From: Thermoleophilaceae bacterium
GTDB lineage: Bacteria; Actinomycetota; Thermoleophilia; Solirubrobacterales; Thermoleophilaceae
DNA: 5,811 nt
Assembly (NCBI GenBank): GCA_013813135.1
Contig: JACCSF010000403.1
Coordinates: 1-5,811, forward strand
Direction: 5' to 3'
The notes beneath the pieces are model-generated. The model was not told the DNA's origin. It ran no database searches and saw only the letters and a program-made list of their open reading frames with translations. The number at the start of each line of letters is the position of its first letter. The first letter of the stretch is position 1. Below, piece after piece: positions 1-4,873 of this stretch. The position numbers and the translations under genes are program-made.

Positions 1-45
1 GGACACCACCGCCAGGGCGGCTACGTGTGCGAGAGCCCTCCTCAC
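1..45 (-). CDS. Start of a leftward gene, probable exported or membrane protein (5' fragment only)
   Basis: Reading leftward from a GTG at 45-43, 15 codons are visible before the window ends: M-R-R-A-L-A-H-V-A-A-L-A-V-V-S. Two arginines followed by a run of small hydrophobic residues look like the beginning of a Sec signal peptide or a first membrane segment. An in-frame TGA at 54-52 means this GTG is the first possible start. A -10-like TACCTT (59-54) lies 8 bases upstream, the same spacing as in front of other genes here, and there is no Shine-Dalgarno sequence. The product cannot be identified from so few residues. The main alternative is that this is chance sequence in a promoter region; the matching promoter spacing argues against that. 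Confidence 0.4.
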   Translation of the reverse strand, partial: MRRALAHVAALAVVS

Positions 46-53
46 GCCCCATC

Positions 54-63
54 AAGGTAGCTT
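54..63. promoter_or_regulatory. Overlapping divergent -10 elements
   Basis: The decamer AAGGTAGCTT contains a rightward TAGCTT (58-63) that ends 6 bases before the antiporter GTG at 70, and a leftward TACCTT (59-54) that ends 8 bases before the GTG at 45. Both fit the TANNNT form of an actinobacterial -10. They share the central TA, and the decamer is an imperfect palindrome (8 of 10 positions symmetrical). No convincing -35 is seen on either side. The spacing would put both transcription starts at or very near the start codons. This is inferred from sequence only. Confidence 0.45.
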
Positions 64-69
64 CCCGGC

Positions 70-1311
70 GTGCCGCCCGTTGCCGCCGGGGTCGACTTCC
101 TGCAGGAGCCGGCCGCCGTCTTTGGCCTGCTGCTGATGGTCGGCGCTCTGCTGTCGGGGCTGGCGCGGCGCAGCTTCCTGTCGCTGACGGCGATCTTCGT
201 GGTCGCGGGGTTCGTGCTCGGCCAGGACGGGCTGGAGGTGCTCGACCTCGACCCGCGCTCCGACTTCGTGCAGGGGCTGGCGGTCGTCGCGCTCGTCCTG
301 ATCCTGTTCCGCGACGGGCTCGAAGTCGAGGCGGAGATGCTGCAGAAGGCCTGGCATCTGCCGTTTCGCCACCTCGTGCTCGCGATGCCACTCACCGCCG
401 TGCTGGTCGCGCTCGCCACCCACACGCTGACCGACCTCGGCTGGACCGAGTCCTTCCTGGTCGGGGCGCTGCTCTCGCCGACCGATCCCGTGCTCTCGTC
501 CATCGTCGTGACAAACCCGCGGGTGCCGCGCGTGATTCGCCACTCGCTCAACCTCGAGTCCGGCCTCAACGACGGCCTCGCCCTGCCGGCGGTGCTCGCG
601 TTCACGGCGGCGGCCGAGTCGCGCGACGACTTCGTCTGGTGGCAGTTCGTGATCCAGGACGTGGCGGTCGGGGCGGTCACCGGCCTGGTCGTGGCCTTTG
701 TCGCCGCCCGCGTGATGCCACGCGGCGCCACGCTCCTGGGCGGGCCGAGCGCCCACCAGAAGGCGCTCTATGCGCTCGGTGTGGCGTTTGCGGCCTACGG
801 CGTTGCGGTGGTGCCCCCCGAGGGCAACGGCTTCATCTCGGTGTTCGTGGCCGCGATCGCCTTTGGGATCTGGCGGCCCGACATCCGCGAGTGCTTCGAG
901 ACGCGCTCCGAGGACGTGCTGGAGGTGGTCAAGCTCGGCGTGTTCCTCGTGTTCGGCGCGATCTTCACGTTCGACATCCTGCTCGAGGACGGCTGGGCCG
1001 CCGTGGCCATCGCGGCCTTCACGCTGTTGCTCGCGCGGCCGGTCGCCGTGTTCGTCGCGCTCGCCGGCAGCACCCAGGTGGGCACGGCCGGCAAGGCCTT
1101 CATGGCCTGGTTTGGCCCTAAGGGCGTGGCAACCATGACCTTTGCCCTGTTCGTGCTGGGGTCGGACGTGCCCGGCGCGAACCGGCTCGTGGGCATCGCC
1201 GCGCTGACCGTGTTCATCTCGATCATCGCCCACGGCCTGACAGACCGGCCGGGGGCGGAGTGGATGGCGCGCCGCGCCGGGCGGGAGCCGGAGCCGGCCG
1301 GTGCCGCGTAG
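70..1311 (+). CDS. CPA1-family cation:proton antiporter (NhaP-like)
   Basis: The 413-residue protein is an integral membrane exchanger of protons for monovalent cations (Na+ or K+). It is almost entirely hydrophobic, with about a dozen predicted helices. It carries the family's two core signatures: SPTDPV around residues 137-141 (Thr138-Asp139-Pro140) and ESGLNDG at 163-169, with the Asn167-Asp168 pair that forms the ion site in NhaP-type exchangers. Near the C terminus is WFGPKGVATMTFAL, also typical of the family. It ends about 20 residues after the last helix, with no TrkA-C or other cytosolic regulatory domain. The GTG at 70 is the first possible start after an in-frame TAG at 58-60 and keeps the first helix whole; the ATG at 136 would remove part of it. 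There is no Shine-Dalgarno sequence; a -10-like TAGCTT ends 6 bases before the start. Ion specificity (Na+ versus K+) cannot be decided from sequence. Confidence 0.9.
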   Translation: MPPVAAGVDFLQEPAAVFGLLLMVGALLSGLARRSFLSLTAIFVVAGFVLGQDGLEVLDLDPRSDFVQGLAVVALVLILFRDGLEVEAEMLQKAWHLPFRHLVLAMPLTAVLVALATHTLTDLGWTESFLVGALLSPTDPVLSSIVVTNPRVPRVIRHSLNLESGLNDGLALPAVLAFTAAAESRDDFVWWQFVIQDVAVGAVTGLVVAFVAARVMPRGATLLGGPSAHQKALYALGVAFAAYGVAVVPPEGNGFISVFVAAIAFGIWRPDIRECFETRSEDVLEVVKLGVFLVFGAIFTFDILLEDGWAAVAIAAFTLLLARPVAVFVALAGSTQVGTAGKAFMAWFGPKGVATMTFALFVLGSDVPGANRLVGIAALTVFISIIAHGLTDRPGAEWMARRAGREPEPAGAA

Positions 1312-1319
1312 TTGCGGCA
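1302..1319 (+). terminator. Hairpin enclosing the antiporter stop codon
   Basis: TGCCGC (1302-1307) pairs perfectly with GCGGCA (1314-1319) around a 6-base loop that contains the TAG stop (1309-1311). There is no T-run after it, so it is at best a weak U-less terminator or an mRNA 3'-end structure. It directly abuts the putative promoter of the cupin gene. Confidence 0.3.
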
Positions 1320-1323
1320 TAGT
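1318..1323 (+). promoter_or_regulatory. Possible -10 of the cupin gene
   Basis: CATAGT matches TATAAT at 4 of 6 positions, including the conserved second A and final T. It ends 8 bases before the ATG at 1332. No -35 is recognisable. No Shine-Dalgarno sequence lies between it and the start, which suggests a leaderless mRNA. Confidence 0.35.
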
Positions 1324-1331
1324 TCCGGCCC

Positions 1332-1658
1332 ATGGACACCTGGGACATCGCCTCACTCGACGTTCAACCGCATCAGCCTGAGGTCCTTCGCTCGGACGAC
1401 GAGACCCGCGTGATCGCCATCAACCTGCCCGCTGGAGGGGCGCTGCAGGAGCACCAAGTGCACGAGCGCGCCTGGCTGGTGGTCGCGAGCGGCGAGATCG
1501 AGGTCGAGCACGACGGGCAGACCGTGAGCGGCGGCCCCGGCTTCCTCGCGCACTTCGAGCCCTCGGAGCCCCACGAGGTGCGCGCCCGCAGCGACGCGCG
1601 GCTGATCCTGCTGCTCTCGCCGTGGCCGGGCGAGGGGCACCCGAGTCAGCGCAGCTGA
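1332..1658 (+). CDS. Small single-domain cupin protein
   Basis: The 108-residue protein has one conserved beta-barrel (cupin_2-like) domain and is presumably cytosolic, as it has no signal peptide or membrane segment. The first cupin motif is seen at about residues 33-55: a PxG turn, then EHQVHE with His41 and His44, ending in the SGE turn at 53-55. The second motif follows at about 67-81, with a GPG turn and Pro80-His81. His41, His44 and His81, possibly with Glu45, are candidate metal ligands. The first motif has His-x-x-His rather than the classical His-x-His. Members of this superfamily include isomerases, dioxygenases and small-molecule sensors; nothing here fixes the substrate. The start is the ATG 20 bases after the antiporter stop. 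The gene sits between the antiporter and ccmE, but with apparent promoters on both sides it is probably a separate unit. Confidence 0.8.
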   Translation: MDTWDIASLDVQPHQPEVLRSDDETRVIAINLPAGGALQEHQVHERAWLVVASGEIEVEHDGQTVSGGPGFLAHFEPSEPHEVRARSDARLILLLSPWPGEGHPSQRS

Positions 1659-1672
1659 CCAAATCCGCCCGC

Positions 1673-1689
1673 ACGCGGCCGAGCCGCGT
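1673..1689 (+). terminator. Hairpin after the cupin gene
   Basis: ACGCGGC (1673-1679) and GCCGCGT (1683-1689) form a perfect 7-bp stem with a 3-base loop, 14 bases after the cupin stop codon. It is GC-rich with no real T-run downstream, as is common for terminators in high-GC genomes. It would separate the cupin transcript from ccmE. Confidence 0.45.
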
Positions 1690-1708
1690 ACTTGCGCCCG
1701 GCGCCTGC

Positions 1709-1714
1709 CAGAAT
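1709..1714 (+). promoter_or_regulatory. Possible -10 of the ccmEF unit
   Basis: CAGAAT matches TATAAT at 4 of 6 positions and ends 8 bases before the ccmE ATG at 1723. There is no Shine-Dalgarno sequence between them. A TTGCGC lies at 1692-1697, but at 11 bases it is too close to serve as a standard -35. Confidence 0.35.
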
Positions 1715-1722
1715 CCAGCCCG

Positions 1723-2115
1723 ATGGACCCTTCCCGTAAGCGCAAGGTCAGGCTTGCGGTGGCGCTCGCCGCCGCCGTGTGCCTCGCGACGGTGCTCGCC
1801 TACACGAGCTTCAGCGCGGCTTCCGAGGCCGCCAAGCCCTCCGAGCTGAAGGAGGGGCGCTCGTACGAGGTGACCGGCAAGGTGGTGAACGGGTCGATCG
1901 ATCGCTCCGGCGACGAGCTGCGTTTCCGCATCCGCGATCGCGACGGCGCCGAGTCGGTTCCCGTGACCTACGCGGGGTCCGTGCCGGATCCCTTCCGGGA
2001 TGGTCGAGAGGTGATCGTCTCGGGTGAGCTCAAGCAGGGCACGTTCGTCGCCGAGCGGGACTCGCTCGTGACCAAGTGCCCGTCCAAGTTCACGAAGGAA
2101 GAGCAGTCCAGCTGA
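1723..2115 (+). CDS. ccmE: CcmE, heme chaperone of cytochrome c maturation, Cys-type variant
   Basis: CcmE covalently holds heme on the outer face of the cytoplasmic membrane and passes it to CcmF for attachment to apocytochrome c. This 130-residue protein has a short basic N terminus, one membrane anchor (about residues 9-28), then an OB-fold domain. The family pattern VPVTYAGSVPDPFRDG (79-94) followed by a V-x-x-GEL strand and the F-x-A-x-x-L-x-x-K lead-in is clear. Where classical CcmE has the heme-binding motif His-x-x-x-Tyr, this one has Cys119-Pro-Ser-Lys-Phe123, so both signature residues differ. Cys-type (CxxxY) CcmE is known from archaea and Desulfovibrio; the Phe is an additional change. 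Only seven residues follow the motif. The gene ends one base before ccmF. The start ATG is preceded by a -10-like CAGAAT and no Shine-Dalgarno sequence. Confidence 0.88.
   Translation: MDPSRKRKVRLAVALAAAVCLATVLAYTSFSAASEAAKPSELKEGRSYEVTGKVVNGSIDRSGDELRFRIRDRDGAESVPVTYAGSVPDPFRDGREVIVSGELKQGTFVAERDSLVTKCPSKFTKEEQSS
2095..2103 (+). promoter_or_regulatory. Weak ribosome binding site for ccmF, inside ccmE
   Basis: AAGGAAGAG is the only purine-rich Shine-Dalgarno-like run directly before a start codon in the window. It lies 13 bases before the ccmF GTG, longer than optimal. With the ccmE TGA (2113-2115) one base before that GTG, ccmF is probably translated by coupling to ccmE. Confidence 0.4.
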
Positions 2116-2116
2116 C

Positions 2117-4276
2117 GTGGCCGGCGTAGGCTCCGCCTGCCTCGCGATCGCCCTCCTGACCGCCGCCTACGCGGTCGCCGCCTCGATCCGGGGGGCGCGC
2201 ACGGGCCGTCGCGAGTGGGTGACCTCGGGCCGCAGGGCGATCTACTGCCTGGCCGGGCTGTGCGTCGGCGCCTTCGTGATCCTCGAGGCCGCCTTCCTGC
2301 GCTCTGACTTCTCCTTCGCGATCGTGGCCGAGGGCTCGTCGACCGACACGCCCACCTTCTACAAGGTCACCGCGGTCTGGGCCACCCAGCAGGGCTCGCT
2401 GTTGCTGTGGGCCACGCTGCTGTCGCTCTTCTCGACAGCGGTGCTGTTCCTGACGCGGCGCTCGCTGAAGGAAATCGCCCCGTGGGCGACCGCCGTGCTG
2501 GGCGTGGTGGCGGCCTTCTTCTTGTGCCTGATGCTCGGCTGGGAGAACCCGTTCGACACGCTCGCCGTCGCGCCGCAGGAGGGCGCCGGGCTCAACCCGC
2601 TCCTGCGCCACCCGGCGATGATGATCCACCCGCCGATGCTCTACACGGGCTACGTCGGCTTCTCGATCCCGTTCGCCTTCGCGATCGGCGCGCTGATCAC
2701 CCGCCACACCGGCGCTGACTGGATCCGCGCCACGCGCCGCTTCGCGCTGATCGCGTGGACGTTCCTGGGCACGGGCATCATGCTGGGCGCGCTCTGGTCC
2801 TACACCGAGCTCGGGTGGGGCGGCTACTGGGCGTGGGACCCGGTCGAGAACGCGTCGCTGATGCCGTGGCTGGTCGGCACGGCGTTCCTGCACTCGATCA
2901 TGGTGCAGGAGAAGCGCGGCATGCTGAAGGTGTGGAACGCGTCGCTGATCTGCGCGACCTTCGTGCTCGCGCTGCTCGGCACGTTCCTGGTCCGTAGCGG
3001 CATCCTCGACTCGATCCACGCATTCGGCGCCTCGACGATCGGCGTTCAGATGCTCGTGTTCATCGCCTGCGTGATCGCCCTGTCGGCGGCGCTGATCCTG
3101 GTGCGCCTGCCGGACCTGCGCTCCGAGGCGCGGCTCGACTCGCTGCTGTCGCGCGAGGCGTTCTTCCTGCTCAACAACCTGGTGCTGGTCGGGCTCTGCC
3201 TGGTGATCATGTGGGGCACCTTCTTCCCGCTCATCTCCGAGGCGCTCACGGGCACAGAGGCGAGCGTGGGCCCGCCGTGGTTCAACCGCCTGACCACGCC
3301 GCTGGCGCTCGTCCTCGTCCTGTTGGCCGGGATCGGGCCGGTGCTGGCCTGGCGGCGGGTGACACCCGGGGCGCTGCGCCGGGTGCTGCTCGTGCCTCTG
3401 GCGATCACGGCGCTCGTGCTCGTGGCGCTGCTCGCGTCCACCGACGCGGCCGAGAGCGTGCCGTCGCTGATCATGTTCTCCTTCGTCGCCTTCGTGCTCA
3501 GCGTGGTGGGGCAGGAGTTCTGGCGCGGCGCGACGGCGCGCCGCGTGATGACCGGCGAGTCGTGGCCGCGCGCGCTCGCGCGGCTGATCGGGCGCAACCG
3601 GCGCCGCTACGGCGGCTACCTCGCCCATGTCGGCATCGCTGTGCTGTTACTCGGGGTGGCGGCGTCGTCGGCTTTCGTCCAGCAGCGCGACGTCAGGCTC
3701 TCGCCGGGAGAGAGCATCAAGGTGGGCGACTACGACGTGACCTACCAGCGGGCCACCGCGAAGCTCGGCGGCGACAGCGGCGGCACCGGCGCGCCGATCT
3801 CGCTCGGCGCCGTCATGCGCGTGAAGCGCGGCGACGAGACCTACACCCTGCGGCCGTCGCGCAACTACTACTCGACGACGGACCCCTCCAAGGGCGCGAT
3901 CTCGCGCTTCTTCGCCGGCGAGGCCACCAGCGAGGTCGACGTGCGCTGGGGGCTGCGGCGCGACTTCTGGCTCGCGGTGCGCCCCGACCTGGTGTCCCTC
4001 GAGAAGCCGATCGCCCGCGCCGACCGCACCTTCGCGGACTCGCCCGGCCAGGTCCAGGCGATCGTGATCCGCACGCTGACCGAGATCTACCAGGAGGACC
4101 CGCCGCCGGCGGCGTTCAGGGCGATCGTCTCCCCGCTCGTCACGTGGATCTGGATCGGCGGAGCGATTGCGGTGCTGGGCGCGCTCGTGGCGGCATGGCC
4201 ATCGCCGGAGGCCCGGCTGCGCCGGGTGCGCTCCCTCTACGCGGCGCGCCTGGGCCGCGAGCTCTCACGAGCCTGA
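2117..4276 (+). CDS. ccmF: CcmF, cytochrome c heme lyase subunit
   Basis: CcmF takes heme from CcmE and joins it to the CxxCH cysteines of apocytochrome c; it is a multi-pass membrane protein. This 719-residue copy is slightly longer than typical (about 640-700). The tryptophan-rich WWD heme-handling motif is intact at 234-244 (WGGYWAWDPVE). All four conserved histidines are identifiable by motif context: His171 (in HPPMLYTGY), His259 (LHSIMVQ), His301 (SIHAF) and His504 (YLAHVG). Further family landmarks are WATQQGSLLLW near residue 90, LVRSGILDS near 295 and LLNNL...GTFFP near 355-375. A large extracytoplasmic domain (about 520-670) precedes the last helix, as in other CcmF. The start is the GTG overlapping the end of ccmE by context (TGA-c-GTG), giving a complete first helix. 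It is a full-length, apparently functional gene. Confidence 0.96.
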   Translation: MAGVGSACLAIALLTAAYAVAASIRGARTGRREWVTSGRRAIYCLAGLCVGAFVILEAAFLRSDFSFAIVAEGSSTDTPTFYKVTAVWATQQGSLLLWATLLSLFSTAVLFLTRRSLKEIAPWATAVLGVVAAFFLCLMLGWENPFDTLAVAPQEGAGLNPLLRHPAMMIHPPMLYTGYVGFSIPFAFAIGALITRHTGADWIRATRRFALIAWTFLGTGIMLGALWSYTELGWGGYWAWDPVENASLMPWLVGTAFLHSIMVQEKRGMLKVWNASLICATFVLALLGTFLVRSGILDSIHAFGASTIGVQMLVFIACVIALSAALILVRLPDLRSEARLDSLLSREAFFLLNNLVLVGLCLVIMWGTFFPLISEALTGTEASVGPPWFNRLTTPLALVLVLLAGIGPVLAWRRVTPGALRRVLLVPLAITALVLVALLASTDAAESVPSLIMFSFVAFVLSVVGQEFWRGATARRVMTGESWPRALARLIGRNRRRYGGYLAHVGIAVLLLGVAASSAFVQQRDVRLSPGESIKVGDYDVTYQRATAKLGGDSGGTGAPISLGAVMRVKRGDETYTLRPSRNYYSTTDPSKGAISRFFAGEATSEVDVRWGLRRDFWLAVRPDLVSLEKPIARADRTFADSPGQVQAIVIRTLTEIYQEDPPPAAFRAIVSPLVTWIWIGGAIAVLGALVAAWPSPEARLRRVRSLYAARLGRELSRA

Positions 4277-4284
4277 CGGCCAAC

Positions 4285-4290
4285 TAGCCT
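4285..4290 (+). promoter_or_regulatory. Possible internal -10 before the CcmI-like gene
   Basis: TAGCCT fits TANNNT and ends 10 bases before the ATG at 4301, with no Shine-Dalgarno sequence in the gap. It could give an extra near-leaderless transcript within an otherwise co-transcribed ccmEF unit. The gap is slightly longer than at the other genes, and no -35 is visible. Confidence 0.25.
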
Positions 4291-4300
4291 CCCGCCCCGG

Positions 4301-4594
4301 ATGGAGTATGCGCTCGCGCTTCTGGTCCTGGCCGCCCTGGTGGCCGTCGTTGTCGCCCGGCCGCTAAGACGTCCGGGCGAAGCTGAGCGGCATGACGAGA
4401 GCCGCATCCAAGAGCTGCAGGCCGCCAAGGAGGCCAAGTACCGCGAGATCCGTGACGCCGAGCTGGATCACCAGATGGGCAAGCTCTCGCGAGAGGACTG
4501 GCGCGCGGTCGACCGCGACCTCCGCGGCGAGGCGATCGAGATCCTGCGGGACCTGGACCGCCTCGAAGGGCGCCAGCCAAACGGTCCGGACTAG
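4301..4594 (+). CDS. Small CcmI-like membrane-anchored protein
   Basis: The 97-residue protein has one N-terminal membrane helix (about residues 4-19) followed by a strongly charged, helical, probably coiled-coil region (about 28-90). The segment ELDHQMGKLSREDW (54-67) resembles the N-terminal domain of CcmI/CycH, where a first helix is followed by an x-LD-x-x-x-GKLS-x-E-x-W/Y pattern. The C-terminal TPR part that binds apocytochrome in proteobacterial CcmI (about 400 residues) is absent, so it may act only as a membrane partner of CcmF. Position supports the link: it starts 24 bases after ccmF on the same strand. The family call rests on remembered motif similarity and is moderately sure; otherwise it is a small membrane-anchored protein of unknown function. 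Its stop codon sits in the loop of a strong hairpin. Confidence 0.7.
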   Translation: MEYALALLVLAALVAVVVARPLRRPGEAERHDESRIQELQAAKEAKYREIRDAELDHQMGKLSREDWRAVDRDLRGEAIEILRDLDRLEGRQPNGPD

Positions 4595-4603
4595 CCGGAC
4601 CGT
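4581..4603. terminator. Bidirectional hairpin between converging genes
   Basis: ACGGTCCGG (4581-4589) and CCGGACCGT (4595-4603) form a perfect 9-bp stem with a 5-base loop, ACTAG, that holds the TAG stop of the CcmI-like gene. It is the strongest hairpin in the window. It lies between two convergent genes, 5 bases past the secG stop on the other strand, so it can serve both. It lacks a T-run, as often in high-GC bacteria. Confidence 0.65.
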
Positions 4604-4604
4604 C

Positions 4605-4617
4605 AAGATCAGATCTT
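4605..4617. repeat. Short perfect inverted repeat overlapping the secG stop
   Basis: AAGATC-A-GATCTT is a 6-base perfect inverted repeat around a single central base, immediately beside the larger hairpin. It covers the last codons of secG (Lys-Ile-stop). A one-base centre is too small for an RNA loop without opening part of the stem, so it is either a DNA-level symmetrical site or chance. Confidence 0.35.
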
Positions 4618-4833
4618 CAGCAGCGCGATCACGTTCGCGACGAAGATCAGCGCGAACGCCACGGTCCAGCGGTTCAGGTTGCGCTCGACGAGCGAGCCGC
4701 CGCCGAACGGGCCGGCCCCGGTGCCGACGCCGAAGGCGCCCGAGAGGCCGGTGTCCTTGCCCGAGTGCAGCAGGATGAGCACGATCAGGACCACGCAGAG
4801 GATCACCTGAACGCCGCTGAGAATCGCTTCCAC
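4609..4833 (-). CDS. secG: SecG, protein translocase subunit
   Basis: SecG is the small helper subunit of the SecYEG channel that moves proteins across the cytoplasmic membrane. The 74-residue protein has the expected two membrane helices (about 5-22 and 57-72), joined by the family loop with HSGKDTGLSGAFG (23-35) and a glycine-rich stretch (35-46), followed by the L-x-x-x-T-x-x-x-A pattern entering helix 2. Length is normal. It starts with GTG; a -10-like TACCCT lies 8 bases upstream with no Shine-Dalgarno sequence, again a leaderless pattern. It follows the TldE-like gene by 40 bases in the same direction and converges on the CcmI-like gene. Confidence 0.93.
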   Translation of the reverse strand: MEAILSGVQVILCVVLIVLILLHSGKDTGLSGAFGVGTGAGPFGGGSLVERNLNRWTVAFALIFVANVIALLKI

Positions 4834-4841
4834 GGCCGAGA

Positions 4842-4847
4842 AGGGTA
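4842..4847 (-). promoter_or_regulatory. Probable -10 of secG
   Basis: On the minus strand TACCCT fits TANNNT and ends 8 bases before the secG GTG at 4833. It lies in the 40-base gap after the TldE-like gene, so secG can be transcribed on its own. No -35 is recognisable. Confidence 0.45.
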
Positions 4848-4855
4848 GCGCGGCG

Positions 4856-4873
4856 GGTCGCCCCGCGGGGACC
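4856..4873 (-). repeat. GC-rich palindrome between the TldE-like gene and secG
   Basis: CCCCGCGGGG (4861-4870) is a perfect 10-base palindrome, flanked by GGT (4856-4858) and ACC (4871-4873) that could extend a stem across a 2-base bulge. It begins immediately after the stop codon of the TldE-like gene. Without a T-run and with only a 4-base loop possible, it is a weak terminator candidate. Confidence 0.25.

Noticed and set aside
27..1121. 364-codon plus-strand frame over the antiporter
   Set aside because: Arg/Ala/Gly-dominated translation in the wrong frame; frameshift shadow of the antiporter gene.
52..1356. 434-codon open frame on the minus strand opposite the antiporter
   Set aside because: Low-complexity His/Arg/Glu-rich translation without family features; the plus-strand antiporter has clear signatures across the same interval.
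1692..1697. TTGCGC as a -35 for ccmE
   Set aside because: Only 11 bases from the candidate -10, far from the usual 16-18, and part of a hairpin-flanking repeat.
2090..3628. 512-codon open frame on the minus strand opposite ccmF
   Set aside because: Its translation is rich in Arg, Gln, His, Glu and Asp with no hydrophobic core or motif, the usual antisense shadow of a GC-rich gene; ccmF on the plus strand is unmistakable.
4278..4289. GGC/GCC mini-hairpin after ccmF
   Set aside because: Only three base pairs; not a credible terminator, and the CcmI-like gene follows closely on the same strand.
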